Below are positions 24,195-31,923 of a stretch of 39,533 nt of DNA, in pieces. Source of the stretch: Lachnospiraceae bacterium (GTDB lineage Bacteria; Bacillota; Clostridia; Lachnospirales; Lachnospiraceae); NCBI GenBank assembly GCA_017437785.1, contig JAFRXH010000015.1, forward strand, positions 1 through 39,533, in the 5' to 3' direction. The translations under genes and the position numbers were made by a program. Position 1 is the first letter of the stretch; every line of letters starts with the position of its first letter. The notes beneath the pieces are model-generated. The model was given only the letters and a program-made list of their open reading frames with translations. It was not told the DNA's origin and did not search any database.

Positions 24195-25659
24195 CCCCGT
24201 TTTCTGTTTCGGTAAGCGGCTCTGCCCCGCCGGTGACAACAGCCTCATTGATTATCACACGTTTAAGCCCCTTTATTCCCGGAGCTTTATACATTATCCC
24301 TCGCAGCACCTTACCCATGATACTTTGAAGTGCCCTGGCTCCTACAGGAGTCTGTATCGCTTCCTGCGCTATGGCATTAAGCGCATCTTCGGTAAATATG
24401 AGCTCTGCCCCCGAAGACAGCATAAGCTCCCTTTCATATCTTTTGACCAGACTGTCTTCCGGCTCCGTAAGTATGCGTATCATATCGTCGAGCTTAAGCT
24501 TTTCAAGGACCGCTATGCCGGACACACGCCCTGCCAGCTCCCTCTTCATACCGTATTTCATCAATACTTCGTGGTTGATATTCTCCCTTATATATTCAAG
24601 GTTCATATCTTTTTCGAGTACGGCCTTAAAGCCTATACTTCCCGGTATATTGCTCTTCTCCCGCTTATCGGTCCTTATATATTCATCTATTCCCTGAAAA
24701 GCTCCGGCCAGCACAAACAGTATCCTTGATGTATCAAACAAAAGCGGCTGTCCGTCGCATTTAATCTCCACTTCGCTGCCTTCCAGCATGGTGAGCATCT
24801 GGGACTGCACATCATCATGCACATTGACTCCTCTTTCACTCACTGCAGGCAGCAGCAGTTTATCAAATTCATCCATAAAGATTATGCCCTTTTCGGCCAG
24901 ACTCTTTTTCCTGCCTGATTCCTCATACAGTTCAAGGAGTATATCTTCTTTATGTCTGCCCCTGTACTGACTGGCCCCTAAGGAGGAGACATCCGTAAAT
25001 ACCATGGGATAATCCGTGATATCCCGGATCCTTCGCATTATCTCGGTCTTGCCGCAGCCCGACGGTCCTATAAGCAACACCACATCAGGCGCAAAGCGCT
25101 CCCCGGGGTGTCTTACCCTCTTACCATGCCCGTAAACAGCCGTACTTATAGCTATCTTTGCATCATCCTGCCCTATCACAAACCTGTCCAGATAATCTTT
25201 TATCTCCCTGGGCCGCAGGTTTTCCTTAACACTCTCGCGTTCTTTGGTAAAAAACTTGTTTTTAAGCCTTAAGATGCGCCCGAGTACTATACGTTCGCGC
25301 TCATTTGATGTTTTCTCGACCGCAGCCTTTAACGTATCCGCTTCAAGAAAATCCAGTATATAAGAAGCCCTGTCACCGAAGATCTCTACGGAATAATCCA
25401 GATCATCCTCGAGTTTATCGAGTATATTGAGCAGTGACCTGGTCTCTGCAGGAATGCGTTTATCATCCCTCACCCTGAAAAAGAGCATCTCAAGATAACC
25501 CAGGGCGTCCACATCCGCATTCTTTATATCATCGGATACCAGCATCAGCCTTGAGAGTATATATTCGGATACCCCTACCGTCTCCTGTTCGGTCAGTCTG
25601 GCACGTGACATCTGAAGACCGGTTCTTTTTTTATCCATTTCCTTGAAAATATTGATCAT
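24172..25659 (-). CDS. ClpX-like AAA+ unfoldase lacking the zinc-binding domain (paralogue 2)
   Basis: 495 aa. The N-terminal ~145 residues are helical, charged, without cysteines and unrelated to the ClpX zinc domain. The core starts near REIKDYLDRFVIGQDDAK. Walker A GPSGCGKT (198-205), pore loop QYRG (231-234), Walker B IIFMDEFDK (259-267), IGF loop (342-344), arginine finger AGR (376-378) and sensor 2 GARALQ (440-445). The ATPase is predicted active and ClpP-binding. First gene of the four-gene operon. The start is uncertain: ATG 25659 lies only ~10 nt after the -10, which would give an almost leaderless mRNA. ATG 25638 (MDKKRTG) follows AAGGA too closely. Confidence 0.83.
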   Translation of the reverse strand: MINIFKEMDKKRTGLQMSRARLTEQETVGVSEYILSRLMLVSDDIKNADVDALGYLEMLFFRVRDDKRIPAETRSLLNILDKLEDDLDYSVEIFGDRASYILDFLEADTLKAAVEKTSNERERIVLGRILRLKNKFFTKERESVKENLRPREIKDYLDRFVIGQDDAKIAISTAVYGHGKRVRHPGERFAPDVVLLIGPSGCGKTEIMRRIRDITDYPMVFTDVSSLGASQYRGRHKEDILLELYEESGRKKSLAEKGIIFMDEFDKLLLPAVSERGVNVHDDVQSQMLTMLEGSEVEIKCDGQPLLFDTSRILFVLAGAFQGIDEYIRTDKREKSNIPGSIGFKAVLEKDMNLEYIRENINHEVLMKYGMKRELAGRVSGIAVLEKLKLDDMIRILTEPEDSLVKRYERELMLSSGAELIFTEDALNAIAQEAIQTPVGARALQSIMGKVLRGIMYKAPGIKGLKRVIINEAVVTGGAEPLTETENGDEKSIYL

Positions 25660-25668
25660 AGTTCTTAT

Positions 25669-25697
25669 ATTTTACTCTGTTTGGCCCTAAGTTTCAA
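25669..25697 (-). promoter_or_regulatory. Promoter of the ClpX-like/GGDEF/MATE operon
   Basis: TTGAAA (25697-25692), 17-nt spacer, TAAAAT (25674-25669) on the minus strand: a near-consensus sigma-A promoter whose start point would fall within a few nt of ATG 25659. Confidence 0.65.
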
Positions 25698-25724
25698 GTT
25701 TTGATATCTCTTAAGGACTGCGGC

Positions 25725-25750
25725 AAAGGGGGGCATCCGCGCCCCCCCTT
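25725..25750 (-). terminator. Hairpin terminator after the surface protein gene
   Basis: AAGGGGGG and CCCCCCTT form a very GC-rich stem around a 7-8-nt loop, just 8 nt after the stop codon, followed on the minus strand by only TTTG. Likely but short-tailed terminator. Confidence 0.6.
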
Positions 25751-25757
25751 CCTTACA

Positions 25758-27881
25758 TCAGATCGATACGAATATCTCCCTGCCTATACGTTTTTCCTGA
25801 AGTTTTCCCCTGCTCTGAACGATGATCGTATGATCCTTATACCTGAGCGCGAACAATACCGGAAGCTTAAGGCAGAGCCTGTCGGTCTCACACCGTTCTT
25901 TAAGCTTCGAATTGATATGTATCATAAACGCCTTGCCCTTCTCCGAATGTATACTCAGCTTGCACAGGCGTTTCCTGCTGCCGTCGGGCCTTATGGTATC
26001 AACCTCTGCCATCGCAAAAATATAGACAAGTCCGGCGTACACAGCCAGTATGCTGCCTATCCCTCCGACAGTCACAGCTCCGGCCTTTGCCACCCGGCGC
26101 AATATGGGGATAGGCAGGGTCTGCGGTTTAGCGCCCGGATATTCACCCTTAACATTACCGTACAGCTCTTCCTGTGCTCTGCTGCCCTCATCCTTAAGCG
26201 CCATCGCAGATCCGCCCTGCTTTGTTTCATCTTCCGCAGCCGGCTCTTCTGCTGCAGCATACTCACTGCCGTCATTACCCTGATACGGCTCTGACGTATC
26301 CTCTGCATCCGTTTCCGGCAGGGCATCGTCTGTACTGACCGGACTGTCTGCAGCGAACGCGTTCCTTTTTCTCCTGCTGCCGCTGCCTCTCCCGCCTGCT
26401 TCGTTACCGCTTACAGAATTGCCGCTTATGCTGTTTTCGCTGCTGCTGCCGGGATCATTTTCGCTCACGCTGCCTCCGCCCGGCCCATCATCCCCAGGTC
26501 CTTCCCCGGGGCCGTCTTCTTCTCCGTCTCCCGTTTCTTCGCCCGGTCCGCTTTCCCCGCCTTCTTCCTCTTCTTCAGCGTTATCATTTCCACCTCCGCT
26601 TTCCGAACCTTTGCCGGGACCGTTCTCTTCCTCTCCGTCGTCTTTTCTTCCGGGACCGTCCTCTTCTCCGGGGCCGTCCTCTTCCCCAGGGCCGTCTTCT
26701 TCTCCCGGGCCGTCCTCTTCCCCGGGGCCGTCCTCTTCTCCCGGGCCGTCTTCTTCTCCCGGGCCGTCTTCTTCTCCCGGGCCGTCTTCTTCTCCGGGAC
26801 CGTCTTCCTCTCCGGGCGGAGTCCCGGCCGGCTCCTTCTCATGGCTCTTAAGCTCCAGCACGGGCTCATCTACATCCCAATGCCATATTCCCGCAGATAT
26901 CCCGTTCTCATCAAATACCATATCCTCCCCAAGATAATATCCGTCAAAGACCATATCTTCAGCAAGCTTTGGTACTTCCACATCGGGATAAGGCTCGTCA
27001 TATGTTACCTGCATACTCTCATCCGGCCTGCCGTCTCCGTCGGAGTCCGTCCCGTAGTGAATTGTATATCTGTGTGCCTCCCACTTAGCCGTAAGTATCA
27101 GTTCCGAATCATCAAGCACTTCTGCGCCTCTGCCGACAGGCATACCATCCGGATCATAGTATTGATCATCATACCTGTAAAATCCAAGGAAATCATATCC
27201 TGTTTTAACCGGAGGATCTGCTCTTTTAAGTCTGTCCCCATATTCAACTTCCATCTCAAAGAGCAGATCTTCACCATCCATGAACTTTACAACATGCACT
27301 GTTGTCCGCTCCGTGTAGGAGATCTTCTTTTCGATCCATTCATCCAGTTTTTTATCATGGTATCTCAATGTGGCGGTATAGGTTCCCCTGCCCGGAAGCG
27401 GCAGTATCTCTTCATCCCCCGAACCATACTCCCCTGCCCTGTCCCACGAGAGAGTATGATCGCCGACGATCTCCGATACTATCAGCACGCCTGCGGCAAG
27501 AGAAACCCTTTTGCCTTCCTGCCTTCTGTCGATATAGAGATCACCTAAATAATCCTCTTTGCAGGTACGTTCCCTCACGGTGTTTCCTTCATGAATATCA
27601 GGATGTTCCCCGCGCCATTCCTGCATACATTTCTGACATTGAAAAATCTGACCGGTCCCGTCATCACGCACAAAGACCACTTCCCCACCGCATGGGTAGA
27701 AAACATCTTCATAGCATCCGCTGTTACGGTTACCGTGCTCATGATAAAGCGATACACTTACCGTTCTTTCCGGAAGTGCCGGGTCGGCGGCCCCGGCAGG
27801 CATCGGACAGATCATGCCCTGCATAAGCATGCAAACGATAAGCACAAGATTGCAGATCTTTTTGAACTTGGCTTTCTTCAC
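25758..27881 (-). CDS. Secreted membrane-anchored surface protein with InlB-type repeat and PGEEDG tandem repeats
   Basis: 707 aa from GTG 27881 with AAGGAGG 7 nt upstream. Signal peptide ~1-31 (MPAGAA). Residues 45-107 hold a cysteine cluster (C56, C64, C82-x2-C85, C107) after a YHEHGN stretch. About 195-270 is a Listeria-Bacteroides (InlB B-type) repeat with the TGYDFLGFY and ILTAKWEA landmarks. A DSDGDGRPDE stretch (279-288) looks calcium-binding. A disordered acidic region (about 355-520) opens with nine PGEEDG units (356-409). A membrane segment near 600-623 is followed by a basic ~84-residue tail, rather than an LPxTG signal. Likely adhesin or stalked envelope protein. It has its own promoter and lies between zinc-finger ClpX and the ClpX-like operon. 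Confidence 0.8.
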   Translation of the reverse strand: MKKAKFKKICNLVLIVCMLMQGMICPMPAGAADPALPERTVSVSLYHEHGNRNSGCYEDVFYPCGGEVVFVRDDGTGQIFQCQKCMQEWRGEHPDIHEGNTVRERTCKEDYLGDLYIDRRQEGKRVSLAAGVLIVSEIVGDHTLSWDRAGEYGSGDEEILPLPGRGTYTATLRYHDKKLDEWIEKKISYTERTTVHVVKFMDGEDLLFEMEVEYGDRLKRADPPVKTGYDFLGFYRYDDQYYDPDGMPVGRGAEVLDDSELILTAKWEAHRYTIHYGTDSDGDGRPDESMQVTYDEPYPDVEVPKLAEDMVFDGYYLGEDMVFDENGISAGIWHWDVDEPVLELKSHEKEPAGTPPGEEDGPGEEDGPGEEDGPGEEDGPGEEDGPGEEDGPGEEDGPGEEDGPGEEDGPGRKDDGEEENGPGKGSESGGGNDNAEEEEEGGESGPGEETGDGEEDGPGEGPGDDGPGGGSVSENDPGSSSENSISGNSVSGNEAGGRGSGSRRKRNAFAADSPVSTDDALPETDAEDTSEPYQGNDGSEYAAAEEPAAEDETKQGGSAMALKDEGSRAQEELYGNVKGEYPGAKPQTLPIPILRRVAKAGAVTVGGIGSILAVYAGLVYIFAMAEVDTIRPDGSRKRLCKLSIHSEKGKAFMIHINSKLKERCETDRLCLKLPVLFALRYKDHTIIVQSRGKLQEKRIGREIFVSI
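26652..26813 (-). repeat. Nine tandem 18-bp repeats encoding PGEEDG
   Basis: Nine consecutive 18-bp units within the surface protein gene, differing only at synonymous third positions and flanked by degenerate units (PGRKDD, PGKGSE). Copy-number change would keep the frame and only alter the length of an acidic stalk. Confidence 0.92.
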
Positions 27882-28446
27882 AACATATCCTCCTTAATAC
27901 TGTTGATGATGGAGGATAGTCGATCCGTATCATTCCCGATCCATGACCGGGCTTTATTTGTGTAGTGGGAAGTATAGCTCATGATCCATCCGCTGTCAAT
28001 GACCATACTTATAATACTTTCATTATGCAACGGCTGAAACTGTAAGCATATTTATTATCCGGTAAACCACTGTATACAGGCTTCCATGCATTCGACATAA
28101 TACGCACTTATCGGATCTTATGTTAATTCATACGTCATCATTTTCATTTACATAAGTTTGGGTACGGATGAATGCTTGATTTACATAAATCACCACTTTA
28201 TCATGTGATCGACATAATCTTCTGTTCTTCTTAAATCCCGGGTTTTGTAAACCATAAACGCCTGATGATCTCCCTTTCAAATTCAGCCTTTATACTGATC
28301 TGTCTAAGCACGATTTGATTTATTCCGGTTTACATATTTCATACATTCCTTATCACTGCCGGTATCTTCACAAAAACACTGTTTGAGTTTGTCAACATAA
28401 CTTCATATAATCCTATACTTTACATAAAAAGTGCTTTCCGGCCGGC
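27882..28446. other. 565-nt intergenic region with four TTTACATA boxes and the surface-protein promoter
   Basis: AT-rich and without a convincing gene. TTTACATA occurs at 28147-28154, 28180-28187, 28329-28336 and 28419-28426 (plus strand), with further ACATAA variants. Several very short minus-strand ORFs exist, for example a 12-codon one behind AAGGA near 28340, but none is convincing. The right end holds the ClpX terminator and the left end the surface-protein promoter. Confidence 0.5.
27971..27999 (-). promoter_or_regulatory. Consensus promoter of the surface protein gene
   Basis: TTGACA (27999-27994), exactly 17 nt, TATACT (27976-27971). Gives an ~80-nt leader that can form a short CCCG/CGGG hairpin before the AAGGAGG site. 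Confidence 0.85.
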
Positions 28447-28470
28447 AAAAAGAGGCCCGAAGGCCTCTTT
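28447..28470 (-). terminator. Rho-independent terminator of clpX
   Basis: Minus strand AAAGAGGCC-TTCG-GGCCTCTTT with a T-run: a perfect 9-bp stem with a stable TTCG tetraloop, 50 nt after the clpX stop. It is symmetric enough to work in both directions. Confidence 0.93.
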
Positions 28471-28520
28471 ATAATTAATTTATGACAACTGCCATACGAA
28501 AAGTATCGCGCTCCCCTGTC

Positions 28521-30032
28521 TTACATCGTCCTGAGTTCTATCTTGGGTGCACCGGTCTTTTCAAGATACTCCTTAGTAATGGTAACCGTACCGATACTCT
28601 TATCTTTAGGTATCTCGTACATGATATCCACCATATAATCATCAAGTATGGAGCGCAGGGCCCTGGCTCCCGTTTCCTTTTTAAGAGCCTTTTCGGCTAT
28701 CAGTTCAAGCGCATCGTCCGAAAATTCAAGCTTGACTTCATCCAGCTCCAAAAGCTTCTGGTACTGTTTTATGATCGCATTCTTAGGCTCCTTTAAGATA
28801 CGAAGCATCATATCCTTATCCAGCCCTTCAAGAGCGAATACCATCGGAAGCCTTCCCACAAACTCAGGTATCATACCGAACTTCCTGATATCCTCGGTCT
28901 CTACTTCCTTAAGTATCGTCAGATCCTTTTCTTCGGGATTCTTTACCTCCCCGTGAAATCCTATCACACTGCTTTTGTTGAGTCTTCTCTTTATGATATC
29001 CTCGATCCCCGGGAACGCTCCTCCGCAGATAAACAATATATTACGTGTATTGATAGTAGTCGTGGGGACCATGGCATTTTTCGATGACGATCCAACAGGC
29101 ACCTCTATATCGGCGCCCTCCAGAAGCTTGAGCAGTCCCTGCTGTACGGATTCCCCGCTCACATCCCTGGAATTGGTATTCTGCTTCTTGGCTATCTTGT
29201 CGATCTCATCTATATATACTATTCCCTGTTCGGCTTTATCCACATCATTATCAGCAGCAGCCAGAAGCTTGCTTAAGACGCTTTCGATATCATCGCCTAT
29301 ATAGCCTGCCTCCGTAAGTGTGGTAGCATCCGTGACCGCAAGCGGCACCTTAAGTATGCGGGCCAGTGTACGCACAAGATATGTCTTGCCGCAGCCGGTA
29401 GGTCCCAGCATCAGCATATTGGACTTTTCTATCTCGATCTCATCCATGGTGTGGGTCGCCACCCTTTTATAATGGTTATAAACGGCCACACTCATACATC
29501 TCTTTGCCCGTTCCTGACCTACGACATATTCATCCAGCATTTCTTTTATCTTATGCGGTGCAGGAATATCTTTCAGCTCCAGAAGAGGGGTGTACTCGCC
29601 TTTGTTTTTCTTTTTAACCTTGGGTCTGCCGCCAAATCCCAGGTCAAAAGGCAGTGCCGTCAGATCTATGAAATTAACCTTCGGGCCGCCCTGTGAAGCT
29701 TTTTTATTCTCGTCTTCTTTATCATCCGCCGGTTTTAAATCTACATTTGATTTTTCTTCATCTTTTACAGCAGACGGCGTATCTTTATTTGTCAAATCCT
29801 CATTAGATTTATTATCATTTCCTCCGGGAGCCCCATACATTCCCATGACTTTACTCCAGTCTATAGCCCCCGCACCGTTCATGTTTCCCATCTGCGATTC
29901 AACCATGTCAGCTGTCCTGTCCATACACTCCGCACACAGGTACATATTCATAGGCAGCCTCATCAGCTTACCGGCTACACTCTCCGGTCTGTGGCAAACG
30001 CTGCACACTTTTTCATAAGCATCCTGATCCAT
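28521..30032 (-). CDS. clpX: ATP-dependent Clp protease ATP-binding subunit ClpX (zinc-finger type, long linker)
   Basis: 503 aa with GGAGG before the ATG. N-terminal four-cysteine zinc domain (C10, C13, C33, C36). Then an unusually long (~100 residue) acidic, low-complexity linker (about 45-145). The AAA+ core has Walker A GPTGCGKT (210-217), pore loop GYIG (243-246), Walker B IVYIDEID (271-278), IGF ClpP-docking loop (357-359), arginine finger VGRLP and sensor 2 GARALR (455-460). All ATPase and unfoldase elements are intact. Usual ClpX is ~420 residues, so this is an extended form. It is monocistronic, with no clpP, tig or lon beside it, so the genome may hold a second, housekeeping clpX. 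Confidence 0.9.
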   Translation of the reverse strand: MDQDAYEKVCSVCHRPESVAGKLMRLPMNMYLCAECMDRTADMVESQMGNMNGAGAIDWSKVMGMYGAPGGNDNKSNEDLTNKDTPSAVKDEEKSNVDLKPADDKEDENKKASQGGPKVNFIDLTALPFDLGFGGRPKVKKKNKGEYTPLLELKDIPAPHKIKEMLDEYVVGQERAKRCMSVAVYNHYKRVATHTMDEIEIEKSNMLMLGPTGCGKTYLVRTLARILKVPLAVTDATTLTEAGYIGDDIESVLSKLLAAADNDVDKAEQGIVYIDEIDKIAKKQNTNSRDVSGESVQQGLLKLLEGADIEVPVGSSSKNAMVPTTTINTRNILFICGGAFPGIEDIIKRRLNKSSVIGFHGEVKNPEEKDLTILKEVETEDIRKFGMIPEFVGRLPMVFALEGLDKDMMLRILKEPKNAIIKQYQKLLELDEVKLEFSDDALELIAEKALKKETGARALRSILDDYMVDIMYEIPKDKSIGTVTITKEYLEKTGAPKIELRTM

Positions 30033-30055
30033 GTATTACCTCCTCTATACTAAAT

Positions 30056-30152
30056 AAGATTCTTCGCTTCGCTCAGAATGACACGGGCCGGCACATAAGA
30101 TCCTTCGCTTCGCTCAGGATGACATGCCTGTATGCTTCGCTCAGAATGACAC
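30056..30152 (+). repeat. Cluster of three REP-like repeats
   Basis: AAGATTCTTCGCTTCGCTC and the following AGAATGACAC at 30056-30084, a near-identical copy at 30097-30125 (with TCC/GGA compensating changes in the stem), and a truncated copy at 30131-30152. The ATTCT/AGAAT or ATCCT/AGGAT ends pair, so structure is conserved by covariation. Diverged copies occur at 4178 and 14264. Confidence 0.75.
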
Positions 30153-30190
30153 GGCCGTTGATTACATGCCCGACTTCTCATGATACCACA

Positions 30191-30227
30191 AAAGTGCCTG
30201 TCTGTATATCCCTATACAGCCAGGCAC
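30191..30227 (-). terminator. Rho-independent terminator of the HtrA-type protease gene
   Basis: Minus strand: GTGCCTG and CTGTATA arms (separated by one mismatch) pair with TATACAG and CAGGCAC around a 4-nt loop, giving a 15-position stem followed by TTTT. It lies 35 nt after the stop codon. Confidence 0.85.
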
Positions 30228-30261
30228 CCGTTACCCTATCGAATAATACGTGCTCTCCTCA

Positions 30262-31716
30262 TTAATTGGTTCTGCCCAGCACGCTCTTATCACCAAGAGT
30301 TATCGTAAGGCTCATCTGCTTGTAGCCGTTTCCGTCCGGCCTCATTATCTCGACATCGATCTCATCACCTGCGCTGTAGTACATGAGCACTCTCTGAAGG
30401 CCTTCCATGGACGTTATGCTCTCACCGTCAAAAGCAGTGATATAATCGCCCTTTTGCAGGCCGCCCAGATCTGCCGCAGATCCGTCATTAACATTTGCCA
30501 CAAATACCCCTTCGGGATAACCGTATACCATTATCTCCTGCTGAGTCACGGTAGCGCCCGTTATGCCCAGATAACCTCTGTCCTCTTCATCAACCAGTGT
30601 ACGGGTAGTCTTCTGCATAAGCTCCTCTATGATGGGCTTTGCTGCCGATATAGGTATCGCATAGCCCATACCTTCCACTGAGTTGCCGCCGATCTTGTTT
30701 GAATTGATACCTATGACCTCTCCGTTTATGTTAAGGAGCGCGCCGCCCGAATTACCCGGGTTGATAGCTGCATCTGTCTGTATAAACTCTCCTTTGGTAT
30801 TCTCCATTTCCATCTGCCGGTTTACTGCGCTTATGACACCGGTCGTTACCGACTGACCGTATCCTAATGCATTACCTATTGCTATGGCAGGCTCACCCAC
30901 CTTAAGCGCTTCGGAATCGCCCATATTGGCTATCTTAATACTGTTAAGCGTTGAATCGCTCAGATCATCCAGCCTTACTGCTATAACAGCCAGATCCCTT
31001 GATGAATCGGTACCCTTTACCAGGGCATCGGCATCAGTGCCGTCCGCAAAGGCCACCAGCAGGCTTTCATTGTCGGCTACCACATGATAGTTCGTCACAA
31101 TCAGCAGCTCCTCGTCATTCGAACCCATGATTATACCCGATCCGCTCGATTCGCTGGGAACCGTATAGTAGAAATACTGATACGATCCCTTATTGGTTAT
31201 GGAAACTATCGAAGGCATAACCTCTTCGACCACCTTGGTCACATCCGTTACCACCGCAGTGGTGGCGGCAGTGGTCGCCGTTGACGGTATAGATGTTACG
31301 TTCTCTGTCTTGGCGATCTCCCTGGCTTCTTTTGCGCTGTCGTAGCTGCTCCTGCTCTGTGTCGTTGCCGTGATGGTGCTGCTCTGGTCTAATCCCAGCA
31401 GTCTGCTGCCCTGCTGTACCGCCAGCACTCCCACGCCGGCGAAGATACCGAATATAAGCCCTATAAACGCTCCCAGGCAGATCTTTCCGAAACTGCTCAT
31501 GGGCTTTTTCTTCCCGGTATTCCCTGTATTATCTGCTGCTGCAGTCTGATACATATTACCCGGCTGATAAGCCCCGTTATAGTATTCCGGATGCGACTGT
31601 GCATATGTCCCCTGGCTTCGGTAATTTATCCTGTAACTGCCGTCAGCAGCGCCTGCAGCGGATCCGGCTGCTTCCTGCGTATTATTTCCCGTTGTGTTTG
31701 TGTATTCATCATACAT
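30262..31716 (-). CDS. HtrA/DegP-like membrane-anchored serine protease with PDZ domain
   Basis: 484 aa. A cytoplasmic N-terminus of ~75 residues rich in N, Y, Q and G; one membrane segment (about 79-101); a trypsin-like domain with the full triad H211 (TNYHVV), D241 (SRDLAVI) and S323 (GNSGG); and a C-terminal PDZ domain (about 390-475). This is the usual Gram-positive HtrA layout for quality control of exported proteins. AAAGGAAG precedes the ATG. Monocistronic, with its own terminator, and divergent from the SulP gene. Confidence 0.92.
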   Translation of the reverse strand: MYDEYTNTTGNNTQEAAGSAAGAADGSYRINYRSQGTYAQSHPEYYNGAYQPGNMYQTAAADNTGNTGKKKPMSSFGKICLGAFIGLIFGIFAGVGVLAVQQGSRLLGLDQSSTITATTQSRSSYDSAKEAREIAKTENVTSIPSTATTAATTAVVTDVTKVVEEVMPSIVSITNKGSYQYFYYTVPSESSGSGIIMGSNDEELLIVTNYHVVADNESLLVAFADGTDADALVKGTDSSRDLAVIAVRLDDLSDSTLNSIKIANMGDSEALKVGEPAIAIGNALGYGQSVTTGVISAVNRQMEMENTKGEFIQTDAAINPGNSGGALLNINGEVIGINSNKIGGNSVEGMGYAIPISAAKPIIEELMQKTTRTLVDEEDRGYLGITGATVTQQEIMVYGYPEGVFVANVNDGSAADLGGLQKGDYITAFDGESITSMEGLQRVLMYYSAGDEIDVEIMRPDGNGYKQMSLTITLGDKSVLGRTN

Positions 31717-31843
31717 GATCTGACACTTCCTTTCCGTTTTATCTTTATATTCCGGGAATGATATCTCTTCCTTTTTTATGCTTCACATTCTAGAGCTCTT
31801 TTGTGATAAAAATGTGTTCATTCTGTACAAAAAATGTTAATTC

Positions 31844-31872
31844 TTGACATTTATGCGATAAAGGTATATAAC
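31844..31872 (+). promoter_or_regulatory. Promoter of the SulP transporter gene
   Basis: TTGACA (31844-31849), 17-nt spacer, TATAAC (31867-31872), about 50 nt before the start codon. Confidence 0.75.
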
Positions 31873-31923
31873 CCTGTATGTTGTGTCAAAAAACACGTAA
31901 AAACCTGAAAGGAACGATATAAT

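Noticed and set aside
26652-26813. CRISPR-like or regulatory tandem array
   Set aside because: Units are contiguous 18-mers without spacers, in frame within a signal-peptide protein, and vary only at silent positions.
26419-26937. Plus-strand proline/serine-rich protein
   Set aside because: It is the antisense reading of the PGEEDG repeat region, with no ribosome binding site and no credible domain.
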